This document shows, piece after piece, positions 24,999-32,094 of a stretch of DNA of 64,000 bases. The position numbers and the translations under genes were made by a program. Under the pieces are notes generated by a model, which saw only the letters and a list, made by a program, of their open reading frames with translations, made no database searches and had not been told where the DNA came from. Source of the DNA: UBA1479 sp048263775 (GTDB lineage: Bacteria > Pseudomonadota > Alphaproteobacteria > Rhodospirillales > Casp-alpha2); contig JBLXDU010000004.1 of NCBI GenBank assembly GCA_048263775.1, forward strand, positions 324,290-388,289. Reading direction: 5' to 3'. The stretch's first letter is position 1. The number at the start of each line of letters is the position of its first letter.

Positions 24999-25967
24999 TC
25001 AGGCAGCGGCAAGCAGATGGATGGAGAACAGGCTGTCCGCGTCGGTCCAATGCTGTTGCGCGCGCCAGCTGGCGCCGCCGGCGACGCGATGGAAATCCTC
25101 GACCGCGTATTTGTAGGAATTTTCCGTATGGATGGTCTCGCCTGCGCGGAAGTCGAAGGCATGGCCGTCGATGCGCACCGTCTGGTCGACCATGCTTTCC
25201 AGATGCATCTCGACCCGGCCCTCGCCGTCGTCGTAGCGCACGCGGTGGGCGAAGCGGGTGCGGTCGAAGCCGCCGCCCAGTTCGCGATTGATGCGGTCCA
25301 GAAGGTTCAGGTTGAAGTCGGCGGTGACGCCCCGGGCGTCGTCGTAGGCGGGCAGCAGCACGCCCAGGTCCTTCTTCAGATCGACGCCGACCACCATATG
25401 GGCGCCGTCGCCCAGCATGCGCCGGGCGCGGGCAAGAAAGCGGGCTGCCTGGGCGGGTTCGAAATTTCCGATGGTGGAGCCCGGGAAAAAACCGACCGTG
25501 GGCGCATTGTCGAGCGCGGGCGGCAGGGGAAGCTCGGCGGTGAAATCGCCGACCACGGGCACGACCTCCAGATGCGGCAGGCGTTCAGCCAGGGCGCCGG
25601 CGGCGGCTTCCAGGTAATCACCGGCGACGTCGATCGGCACGTAGCCGCAGGGCGCGTTCAGCGCGTTGAGGAACAGGTCCGACTTGCGGCTTGACCCCGA
25701 TCCGAACTCGACCACCCAGGCCCGGGCCGGCAGGGCCGCCCCCAGGTCGTCCGCGATGTCGGCCAGCAGGGCAAGCTCGGTGCGGGTCGGATAGTATTCG
25801 TCGAGATGGGTGATTTCCTCGAACAAGGCCGAGCCGCGCACGTCGTAGAGCCACTTGCAGGGCAGGGTCTTGGTGGCGGCGGACAGCCCATCGATCACGT
25901 CGCGCAGGAAGGCTTCCCTGCCGTCGTCGTCCAATCCTGTGTCTTCAACATCGGCAAAGGCGTCCAT
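24999..25967 (-). CDS. egtD: L-histidine N-alpha-methyltransferase EgtD
   Basis: SAM-dependent enzyme that trimethylates histidine to hercynine, the first committed step of ergothioneine synthesis. It has the EgtD landmarks CKWLYDVRGSALFEEITHLDEYYPTRTE near the N-terminus, the SAM loop VVEFGSGSSRKSDLFL, then VGFFPGSTIGNF and MVVGVDLKKD. At 322 residues it is normal (family about 320). The ATG at 25967 gives the expected N-terminus; an ATG five codons earlier overlaps the end of egtB and has no usable ribosome site. It is directly downstream of egtB, so the two are coupled. Confidence 0.96.
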   Translation of the reverse strand: MDAFADVEDTGLDDDGREAFLRDVIDGLSAATKTLPCKWLYDVRGSALFEEITHLDEYYPTRTELALLADIADDLGAALPARAWVVEFGSGSSRKSDLFLNALNAPCGYVPIDVAGDYLEAAAGALAERLPHLEVVPVVGDFTAELPLPPALDNAPTVGFFPGSTIGNFEPAQAARFLARARRMLGDGAHMVVGVDLKKDLGVLLPAYDDARGVTADFNLNLLDRINRELGGGFDRTRFAHRVRYDDGEGRVEMHLESMVDQTVRIDGHAFDFRAGETIHTENSYKYAVEDFHRVAGGASWRAQQHWTDADSLFSIHLLAAA

Positions 25968-25974
25968 CGTCGTC

Positions 25975-27273
25975 TTACCCATCCTCGGCAAGGCGCAGGC
26001 CGGTGAACTGCCAACGCTGATGCGGATAAAAGAAGTTGCGGTAGGTTGCGCGCGTATGGCCTTCCGGCGTAACGCAGGACCCGCCGCGCAACACGTTCTG
26101 TCCCGACATGAACTTGCCGTTGTATTCGCCGCCTGCCCCGTCCGTGGCCTGGAAGCCGGGATAGGGGGCATAGGCGCTGGCCGTCCATTCCCAGACGTCG
26201 CCGAACATCTGCTGCAAGCCGTCCCGGTCCTGTGCCGGGGCCGGGCGCAGGCGGCCCGAACCCGCGAAGTTGCCGGTAACCGGCATGTCTCCGGTCGCCG
26301 TCTCCCATTCGAATTCCGTCGGCAGGCGTTTGCCCGACCAGCGGGCGAAGGCGTCGGCCTCGAACAGGCTGATGTGAGTCACCGGGGCGTCCGGGTCGAC
26401 GGGCTGCGGTCCCTTCAGGGTCATGGTCCACCAGTCGCCGTCGCGGTCTTCCCAATACAGGGGCGCCGACCAGCCTTCGGCCTGGACCGTGGCCCAGCCG
26501 TCGGAGAGCCACAACAGGGGGTCGGTGTAGCCGCCGTCGGCGATGAAGGCCATCCATTCGCCGTTGGTCGCCGGGCGCGAGGCCAGGCGGAACGGCCGCA
26601 CCAGGGCGTCATGGCGCGGCGTTTCGCAGTCGAACGCGAAGTCGCCGCCCGAGGTGTCGGCGCCGACAGGCAGGATGCCGCCGTCAAAAGCGATCCAGCG
26701 CAGGTCCGGCGCCCCGCCGCCCGTAGCCAGCGGCTCCGCCGGGCGATAGGTGGGTTTCAAGGGGTTCTGCGCGAACAGGTGCAGGATGTCGGTCAGCAGA
26801 AGTTCCTGATGCTGCTGTTCGTGGTGCAGGCCCAATTCGATGATGTTCAGCAGGTCTTCGCCCGCGCCGCCCTTGTTCATAAGGTCGGCCAGGCCCGCAT
26901 CCACATGATGCCGGTAAGCGATCACGTCGGCCAGCGGCGGGCGGGTCAACAGGCCGCGCTGGGGCCGCGGCTGGCGCGGGCCGACGCTGTCGTAATAGGA
27001 ATTGAACAGATAGGCGAAGCGGTCGTCGAACAGCTGATAGCCGGGATGGCCGGGTTCCAGAACAAGGGCTTCGAAGAACCAGCTGGTATGGCCGAGATGC
27101 CATTTGGCGGGGCTGGCGTCGGCCATGGACTGGGCCGTGGCGTCGGCGTCGGACAGACCTTCGGCCAGGGCCAGGGTTTCGGCACGCATCGCCTGAAGCC
27201 GCCGCAGAAGGGCTTCTGATGCCTCGGCCGCCGATGTCTTGTTCAGTTCGGCGCGTCGGTTCTGAGATGCCAT
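25975..27273 (-). CDS. egtB: Hercynine oxygenase EgtB (ergothioneine biosynthesis)
   Basis: Iron-dependent sulfoxide synthase that couples hercynine to a cysteine or gamma-glutamylcysteine thiol with O2. The N-terminal DinB-like domain supplies iron histidines: HLGH near residue 59 and HHEQQHQELL near residue 155. The C-terminal formylglycine-generating-enzyme fold holds GKRLPTEFEWETATG and WEWTASAY...LRGGSCVTPEGHTRATYRNFFYPHQRWQFTGLRLA. At 432 residues it is typical. EgtD follows; EgtA, EgtC and EgtE are not nearby, so either cysteine is used directly or those steps are encoded elsewhere. Confidence 0.96.
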   Translation of the reverse strand: MASQNRRAELNKTSAAEASEALLRRLQAMRAETLALAEGLSDADATAQSMADASPAKWHLGHTSWFFEALVLEPGHPGYQLFDDRFAYLFNSYYDSVGPRQPRPQRGLLTRPPLADVIAYRHHVDAGLADLMNKGGAGEDLLNIIELGLHHEQQHQELLLTDILHLFAQNPLKPTYRPAEPLATGGGAPDLRWIAFDGGILPVGADTSGGDFAFDCETPRHDALVRPFRLASRPATNGEWMAFIADGGYTDPLLWLSDGWATVQAEGWSAPLYWEDRDGDWWTMTLKGPQPVDPDAPVTHISLFEADAFARWSGKRLPTEFEWETATGDMPVTGNFAGSGRLRPAPAQDRDGLQQMFGDVWEWTASAYAPYPGFQATDGAGGEYNGKFMSGQNVLRGGSCVTPEGHTRATYRNFFYPHQRWQFTGLRLAEDG

Positions 27274-27444
27274 AAAACGCTGTTCGTGAATGCTTCCGCT
27301 GAATTCGGGTCCGCACGGCTGGTTCCGCGCGGCAGGGTTCCCGCAAACCTTAACGGACGGGTCCAGTCCTGTGTGGATTATTTATTCACAGTTGCGTTAC
27401 GCCCCGATGACCAACCAATGCGGCGGCCCGGCAACGGCGGGGGC

Positions 27445-27708
27445 TTAAATCTGATCGTCGCGGAAATACTCGTCGTCGCGGCCGCCGCCCTGCTTGATAA
27501 GCTCGTAGTCGCGCCAGTATTCCTCGACGTCGTCGCCGGGCTGGGGGCCCGTACCGATGCCGTATTGTTCCCATTTTTCGCGGTCGCTCAGCTTGTCCAT
27601 GTCCGGCTTTTTGGGCGAGGTCATTTTCAACAGCACGCCCGCAACGACCGTCGCGACAATCAGCACGACGCCGATGGGCAGCCAGCCCAGTTGTTTGATC
27701 AATTCCAC
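27445..27708 (-). CDS. Small single-pass membrane protein under a Pho-box-like promoter
   Basis: An 87-residue protein with one N-terminal transmembrane helix (LGWLPIGVVLIVATVVAGVLL, about residues 8-28) followed by a cytoplasmic or periplasmic tail that is charged and aromatic: SDREKWEQYGIG, EEYWRDYELI, DDEYFRDD. No known domain was recognised. The ribosome site is AAAGGAGG just before the ATG, the strongest in this area. Upstream, on the same strand, lies a two-unit direct repeat and TATAAG (27823-27856) that resemble an OmpR/PhoB-type promoter. That would give a leader of about 110 bases. Confidence 0.75.
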   Translation of the reverse strand: MELIKQLGWLPIGVVLIVATVVAGVLLKMTSPKKPDMDKLSDREKWEQYGIGTGPQPGDDVEEYWRDYELIKQGGGRDDEYFRDDQI

Positions 27709-27822
27709 CGTGACCTCCTTTGCGTGGTCCCCGCAGGCATTCCCCGTCTCCGCCCCTCAGTAGAGACGGCGCGCCGCGCCCGGGTCCCCGATTCCCGGAA
27801 AATCGTCACGCGAGCGGGAAAG

Positions 27823-27856
27823 CTTATACCGCGAAATGCTGACAGACAACTGACAC
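27823..27856 (-). promoter_or_regulatory. Candidate Pho-box-like promoter (minus strand)
   Basis: Read on the minus strand: 7-base units GTGTCAG (27856-27850) and CTGTCAG (27845-27839) are separated by four bases (11-bp period), then exactly ten bases, then TATAAG (27828-27823) as -10. The E. coli pho box is two CTGTCAT-like units with a 4-bp spacer about 10 bp upstream of -10, so this matches in both repeat and geometry. It points to the 87-residue membrane gene. Regulation by PhoB itself is an inference; another OmpR-family regulator is possible. Confidence 0.6.
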
Positions 27857-27959
27857 ATTAGAGAAAATTGATTGTTTCCAAGGGCTTCGCATATCGATCC
27901 CACTGGGGGGCTGCTGACCTTGCGACGCCCGCCCTCCGGCGCCTAAAAGGGATGCCAAG

Positions 27960-28739
27960 ATGCGGCATTCTGGGCAATTATTCCGCCGGTGGACCGCGCA
28001 GGGCGCGGTCTTTCTCCTGCTGCTGTCGGTTGTCCTGGCAGCGGGCATGCCCGCGCCCGTTCACGCGGCCGAGGTGGTGGAAGTGACCGGCCTGCGTCTG
28101 GGCCGCCATGCCGGTTTCCTGCGACTGGTGTTCGATTTGACGGCGCACCCCGGTTATGACGCCCGGGCCACGGGCCGCCGGACCTTCGAGATCAGCCTGC
28201 CGCACGCGGCCTTGCCACCCGAAGGCCACGCGGCATTGGCGGGTGACCCGCTTGCCCCCGATCTGATCGTCCGCCCGGCCAAGGGAGACGGGCCGCTTCG
28301 CTTTCAGGTGATCAGCCGCTTCGATGCCTTTATCCGCCGCGCCTTCATTCTCGATCCGCCCAGGGGCGGCGCATCACCGGGCAACGGCCCCTGGCGACTG
28401 GTTCTCGACATCGTGCCGCGTCCGGGACAGCGAACCCCGGCCGAGGACGGCGGCCCGGTGCTGGCGGCGCTGCCGCCGCTTCACGGCATCGTCCCCGACG
28501 TAACCGGCCCGCCGCCGCGCCCGGCGCCGTTGGCCGAGGCCTCCACAGGCGTGCCCCCGGAAACACCTCCTGAAACGATGAATGCCTCCGGCCCGGCGCA
28601 GATCGAGGTTTCCTGGGCGCGGGCCAGCCGCATCCTGCGTGAACTGCAGGACCATCAGGCGCCCGAGGCGGATTTGCCGCCCGCGCCGCAACTGGTTTTG
28701 CCGCTCAAGTACCGCCGGCCGGTCGTGCCGCTTCGGTGA
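27960..28739 (+). CDS. Exported AMIN-like domain protein with proline-rich linker
   Basis: A 259-residue exported protein. The signal sequence (AVFLLLLSVVLAAGMPAPVHA) ends near residue 36. Residues 38-140 look like an AMIN-type beta domain (VVEVTGLRLGRHAGFLRLVFDLTAHPGYDARATGRRTFEI...WRLVLDIVPR), a fold found in PilQ and AmiC that binds cell-wall or outer-membrane partners. A Pro-rich disordered linker follows (about 145-200), then a short helical C-terminus (RASRILRELQDH). No enzymatic motif is seen. It begins after AAAGGG and lies just upstream of the DUF4402 genes, in the same direction but with 431 bases between. Confidence 0.7.
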   Translation: MRHSGQLFRRWTAQGAVFLLLLSVVLAAGMPAPVHAAEVVEVTGLRLGRHAGFLRLVFDLTAHPGYDARATGRRTFEISLPHAALPPEGHAALAGDPLAPDLIVRPAKGDGPLRFQVISRFDAFIRRAFILDPPRGGASPGNGPWRLVLDIVPRPGQRTPAEDGGPVLAALPPLHGIVPDVTGPPPRPAPLAEASTGVPPETPPETMNASGPAQIEVSWARASRILRELQDHQAPEADLPPAPQLVLPLKYRRPVVPLR

Positions 28740-29170
28740 TCCCGACGGCCGATGGACTCGCATTCTGCGTCGCAGATCGGCAATGCCGAATAATTTTGTC
28801 AGCTCGACCGTGTGCCGATTGATGCGGCCGGATGGTGCGCGGAAAGCCCGTCCGCACGGCGTAACGCGCGGAACGGTGCCGTTTATCGACCTTTCCGTCA
28901 TCATGAATAAGTCAAGAAATTCAATAGCTTTGTAAGCTTCATGTCAGCTATGCGTCAGGCTGGTGTCAGGGCAGTCTGGCATAAGACATGCAACTTCGAT
29001 TGCGCCGTTCAGGGAGCTTGGTGCTCTTGCCCCCGGGACGGTTTTCTTGATGGGAAGGTCTTGGGCCAACATCCGCATCAATGCATCGGTCGCACGGCGG
29101 GCTAAACACGCCGGTGATTGGGTGTCGCGGATTTCCTCGAAACGAAGACGACTTTGCGGAGTGAATTAGA
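28740..29170 (+). promoter_or_regulatory. 431-base leader/promoter region of the DUF4402 locus
   Basis: No credible gene: short frames here lack ribosome sites and family features. The first 170 bases are unremarkable. The second half carries the three-unit direct repeat promoter at 28941-28985. From the predicted start near 28992 a leader of about 180 bases runs to the first DUF4402 ATG; it includes small potential hairpins such as GAGCttggtGCTC (29008-29020). GGAG at 29157-29160 is the ribosome site. A long leader suggests post-transcriptional control, which is inferred only. Confidence 0.5.
28941..28985 (+). promoter_or_regulatory. Three-unit Pho-box-like promoter of the DUF4402 operon
   Basis: Units ATGTCAG (28941-28947), GCGTCAG (28952-28958) and GTGTCAG (28963-28969) recur every 11 bases, i.e. 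one helical turn. Exactly ten bases after the last unit is CATAAG (28980-28985), a reasonable -10. The spacing is identical to the minus-strand element at 27823-27856. This is the layout of OmpR/PhoB-family activated promoters lacking a -35. A GG-N10-GC pattern overlapping -10 (28978-28991) also loosely fits sigma-54 but is weaker. Confidence 0.62.
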
Positions 29171-29665
29171 ATGACCATCAATATGAAAAAAGTAACTGTG
29201 CTCGGCGCCGTCATGGCCGCCGCGTTGTATGCGGGCCAGGCTCAGGCCGCCAATTCCGTTTCTGCCGGCGCCAGCGTTGAAATCGCGGCTCCGATCTCCA
29301 TCTCGCAGACGACGGCGCTTGCCTTCGGGAACATCGGCCCGAGCGCCACGTCCGGCACGGTGGCGATCTCCCTCGCCGGCGCGCAAAGCGTGACGGGCGG
29401 CGTGACGGCCCTTGGCGGCACGGTTGCTGCCGGTGCTTTTTCCGTGACCGGCGCCAGTGGCGCTTCCTACAGCGTTACGGTTCCCGCGTCCGTCAGCCTG
29501 ACCGGCACGGGCACGGCGATGACCGCGACCCTGACCAACGACGGCGGCGGTTCGCTCACGGGCGGCACCGATACCTTCAACGTTGGTGGCACGCTCACGG
29601 TCGGCGCCAACCAGGCTGCCGGCAGCTATTCGGGCACCTACACGGTTTCCGTCAACTATCAGTAA
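29171..29665 (+). CDS. DUF4402 protein 1 (probable major fibre subunit)
   Basis: A 164-residue exported protein. The signal peptide (MKKVTVLGAVMAAALYAGQAQA) ends near residue 26. The mature chain is a small Gly/Ala/Ser/Thr-rich beta domain with the DUF4402 pattern: LAFGNIGPSATSGTVAI near the start, VTGGVTALGG and GAFSVTGASGASYSVTVPASVSLTG in the middle, and AAGSYSGTYTVSVNYQ at the end. The GxYxGxYxVxVNYQ ending is the family's most conserved part and recalls a pilin's final strand. It has few charged residues and no cysteines. It is the first gene after the repeat promoter and is followed by a strong hairpin, as for an abundantly made subunit. Function inferred from the chaperone and usher-like genes downstream. 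Confidence 0.85.
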   Translation: MTINMKKVTVLGAVMAAALYAGQAQAANSVSAGASVEIAAPISISQTTALAFGNIGPSATSGTVAISLAGAQSVTGGVTALGGTVAAGAFSVTGASGASYSVTVPASVSLTGTGTAMTATLTNDGGGSLTGGTDTFNVGGTLTVGANQAAGSYSGTYTVSVNYQ

Positions 29666-29675
29666 TTCCGCAGCG

Positions 29676-29713
29676 CATGGCCCGGTCCCGGCGCCAATCC
29701 GGGGCCGGCCATG
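29676..29713 (+). other. Stable inter-cistronic hairpin after DUF4402 gene 1
   Basis: CATGGCC (29676-29682) pairs perfectly with GGCCATG (29707-29713), and the inside can extend through a CCCGG/CCGGG pair. There is no T-run, so it is more likely a transcript-stability or attenuation element than a terminator. It would raise the level of the first cistron over those downstream, as seen in many pilin operons. Confidence 0.5.
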
Positions 29714-29763
29714 TGTGCGCGAATGCTGGTTCTCGTTGATCCCGTGCTAGGTTGAAGGTCATC

Positions 29764-30285
29764 ATGACCACGCCACGCACCATTATAAGACGTTTGCACG
29801 CGGTCGCTCTTCTGGCAGCCGCGTTCATTCTGTCCGCTCCGCTGACCGATGGGTTGATGGCGCGGGTCGTTTCCGGCTGGGGACAGGCCCAGGCGCAATC
29901 CGTCAATATCACGGAACGGCGCACGATGCTGTTCGGCAAGGTCGCGACATCGAACACCCCTGGTACGGTCGTGATCACGCCGTCGGGTGGCAAATCAGTG
30001 ACCGGCGGCGTCATCGACCTGGGCAAGAACCACCGTGAGGCTGAATTCCGGATCACCGGGCCGGATCATGCCCTGGTTATCGTGACTCTGCCGACCACGG
30101 CGACGCTCACCGGTGGCGGTGGCAGCGGCACGCTCAGCAATTTCACCATGAACCTGACCAATCCCATCGATCTTGGGCGGCGCGGTCGTGTGGACATTTC
30201 CGTCGGCGCGACCCTGAGCCTGGGCACCAATCTGCCGGGTGCGGATTACAGCGGTTCATTCACCGTCTACGTGGACCCACAGTGA
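29764..30285 (+). CDS. DUF4402 protein 2 (probable minor subunit)
   Basis: A 173-residue exported protein. The N-terminal signal stretch (HAVALLAAAFILSAPLTDGLMA) precedes a mature domain of the DUF4402 type: MLFGKVATSNTPGTVVITP, SVTGGVIDLGKNHREAEFRITGPDHALVIVTLPTTATLTGG, and the ending GADYSGSFTVYVDPQ. It has more charged residues than protein 1 and could be a tip, adaptor or anchor. The ATG at 29764 is preferred over a TTG four codons earlier; AAGG precedes it. It lies about 100 bases after protein 1. Confidence 0.82.
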   Translation: MTTPRTIIRRLHAVALLAAAFILSAPLTDGLMARVVSGWGQAQAQSVNITERRTMLFGKVATSNTPGTVVITPSGGKSVTGGVIDLGKNHREAEFRITGPDHALVIVTLPTTATLTGGGGSGTLSNFTMNLTNPIDLGRRGRVDISVGATLSLGTNLPGADYSGSFTVYVDPQ

Positions 30286-30386
30286 TGGATGGGCTCTCCG
30301 CCGGTGGCAAAGCAGGCGGCCCCCCCGCAGGGCCGATTATGCTATGCTGTGCCGACGCCATTCCCGGCCGAAGGTTCGATCGAAAA

Positions 30387-31076
30387 ATGACGGCGCGACG
30401 CAATTTGAAATTTTCCGGCCTGCGACATACCGCGGCCGCCCTGCTGGCCGGGTTCGCCCTGACCGCCATGCCGGGTGTCGCGGGTTCCGCCGCCGCCGGT
30501 TCCAACATTTCGTCTCGTGTCACGGTCCAGATCGTCCGTCCCGCGGGCGTGATCGGGCTGCAGGAACTGTCGAACGCGCAGGGCTTTCTGGCGACGTCGG
30601 ACTCGGGTGGCGCTGATCCCTTGACGCAGGCCGCCAGCCCCGCGCGGCGCGGGGCCGTTGCCCCGCCGTCATCGGGCGGCGCGCTGGCCGCGGCAATCGC
30701 CATTTCGGGTTTTCCCAATCAAAGCTTTTCACTGACCCTGACGGATTCCTTGGTGGTGGTGACCGATACCGGAGAACTGGTCGTCACCAATTTCGACCAC
30801 AACGCGGGCAACAGCCCGACCATCGGCGGGGACGGCGCCGCACAAATCGCCATCGGCGCCAAGTCGCAAAGCGGATCGCCGGCAACTCTGCAGCAGCTAA
30901 CGACCAACGCGGGAGGCCCGGCCCCCGGGGCAGACGGCACCGCTGATCCTAATCTCGTTGCCGTGACCGTGCAGACGGCCGAGGGCCCGCAGATCATCCA
31001 AATTCAACGTCCGGACAATTTCGGTCCGACCATCTTCGGTGAAAAGTTTTTCACCGTTATGGTTTCCTATAACTGA
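30387..31076 (+). CDS. DUF4402 protein 3 (longer minor subunit)
   Basis: A 229-residue exported protein. The signal sequence (HTAAALLAGFALTAMPGVAGSAAA) ends near residue 36. The mature protein is longer than its two paralogues, with an Ala/Ser-rich insert (DPLTQAASPARRGAVAPPSSGGALAAAIAI) between the first strand and the core. The late GPTIFGEKFFTVMVSYN corresponds to the GxYxGxYxVxVNYQ ending of protein 1. The match to DUF4402 is weaker than for the other two but the position and ending support it. The start at 30387 was chosen for its signal peptide; the longer in-frame start at 30282 overlaps protein 2 and adds a non-signal lead. Confidence 0.72.
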   Translation: MTARRNLKFSGLRHTAAALLAGFALTAMPGVAGSAAAGSNISSRVTVQIVRPAGVIGLQELSNAQGFLATSDSGGADPLTQAASPARRGAVAPPSSGGALAAAIAISGFPNQSFSLTLTDSLVVVTDTGELVVTNFDHNAGNSPTIGGDGAAQIAIGAKSQSGSPATLQQLTTNAGGPAPGADGTADPNLVAVTVQTAEGPQIIQIQRPDNFGPTIFGEKFFTVMVSYN

Positions 31077-31142
31077 ATGTTCGGATAAACCTTGAGCACA
31101 CGCGACGCGTTATACAAAACAATGGTTTAGGGGAGTGTCGGT

Positions 31143-31991
31143 ATGCGTCCAACCAGATTGATCCCGGGGATCGCCCTGGTGCTTATGATCGCCGGATTGG
31201 TGGGCTATGCCCGTCCTGTTGCGGCGCAGGGGTTCGGTGACCTGGTCGTATCGCCGACCCGTGTCGAACTTGAGGGCCGGAATCGGTCCGCCACCGTCAC
31301 GCTGACCAACCGGGGATCGGAAACGGCGCTGTTTCGGATTTCCCTGATCGCCATGGAAATGGATGAAAAAGGCAGCCTGAAGGCCGTCGACCAGCCGCCG
31401 CCCGGGATGATGACGGCCGAGGAACTGGTTCGTTATGCACCGCGTCAGGTCGATATTCCGCCGGGCGGCACACAGACGGTGCGCCTGATCCTGCGCAAGC
31501 CCGCGGAGTTGGCGGCGGGCGAATACCGCTCGCACATGTTCTTCCGCGCTGTTCCGCCCGAGGATGCCGGCCGCGCCGTTGACGAAGCCGCCGGCCAGGG
31601 CGGGGTCTCCATCAAGCTGACGCCGATTTTCGGGATCACCATTCCGGTCATCGTCCGTCACGGGGATCTGGACCTGAAGGTCGCGATGTCGGATTTCACC
31701 GTGGTGCCTGACAAGGAAAAGAAGAAGCTGATCTTCAAGCTGTCGCGCCAAGGGACGAAATCAGCCTATGGCGACGTAAAGGTCGAATACCTGCCGGCCG
31801 GTGGCGGCGCGCCGGTCGTCGTGGGCGAGGTTACGCGCCTTGCGGTGTTCACGCCAAACACGGACAGAATGGTGGAGGTGCCGCTTGTCGTGCCTCCGGG
31901 AACCACCCTGGGCAAGGGAATGTTGAAGGTCCTCTATCGTCAAGTCGACGGAGACACGACACTGGCCTCGGGTGAAGTTACGCTACCATAA
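31143..31991 (+). CDS. PapD-like periplasmic chaperone
   Basis: A 282-residue exported protein. The signal peptide ends at PVAAQ near residue 28. It has two Ig-like domains of a pilus chaperone. Domain 1 contains DLVVSPTRVELEGRNRSATVTLTNRGSETALFRI, then YAPRQVDIPPGGTQTVRLILRKP and AAGEYRSHMFFRAVP, the PapD-like G1/F1 strand pair. Domain 2 begins near SIKLTPIFGITIPVIVRHG and ends with LYRQVDGDTTLASGEVTL. Many relatives are annotated as fimbrial or molecular chaperones. In the usual model it donates a strand to fold subunits, here the DUF4402 proteins. The start has GGGGAG upstream. The usher-like gene overlaps or follows within about 100 bases. Confidence 0.86.
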   Translation: MRPTRLIPGIALVLMIAGLVGYARPVAAQGFGDLVVSPTRVELEGRNRSATVTLTNRGSETALFRISLIAMEMDEKGSLKAVDQPPPGMMTAEELVRYAPRQVDIPPGGTQTVRLILRKPAELAAGEYRSHMFFRAVPPEDAGRAVDEAAGQGGVSIKLTPIFGITIPVIVRHGDLDLKVAMSDFTVVPDKEKKKLIFKLSRQGTKSAYGDVKVEYLPAGGGAPVVVGEVTRLAVFTPNTDRMVEVPLVVPPGTTLGKGMLKVLYRQVDGDTTLASGEVTLP

Positions 31992-32094
31992 TCAAGACGA
32001 CGAGCCCCCGGTGGGGGCGGCGCCTGGTCCCGGAAGCGGGGCAGACCGGCATGACAGGAACGCCGGCGGAAATGTTCCGCTTGGCGCCGCCGTT

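Noticed and set aside
28977..28993. Sigma-54-like GG-N10-GC pattern at the DUF4402 promoter
   Set aside because: The -24/-12 elements each have one core mismatch and it overlaps the better-supported repeat-plus-CATAAG layout. No bacterial enhancer-binding protein is encoded nearby. Kept only as an alternative.
28963..29169. Small open frame in the leader of the first DUF4402 gene
   Set aside because: No ribosome-binding site, overlaps the repeat promoter and composition looks non-coding.
31972..32094. Longer usher-like start (GTG) overlapping the chaperone
   Set aside because: It places 41 non-signal, Gly/Pro-rich residues before the clear signal peptide that begins at 32095; kept as an alternative only.
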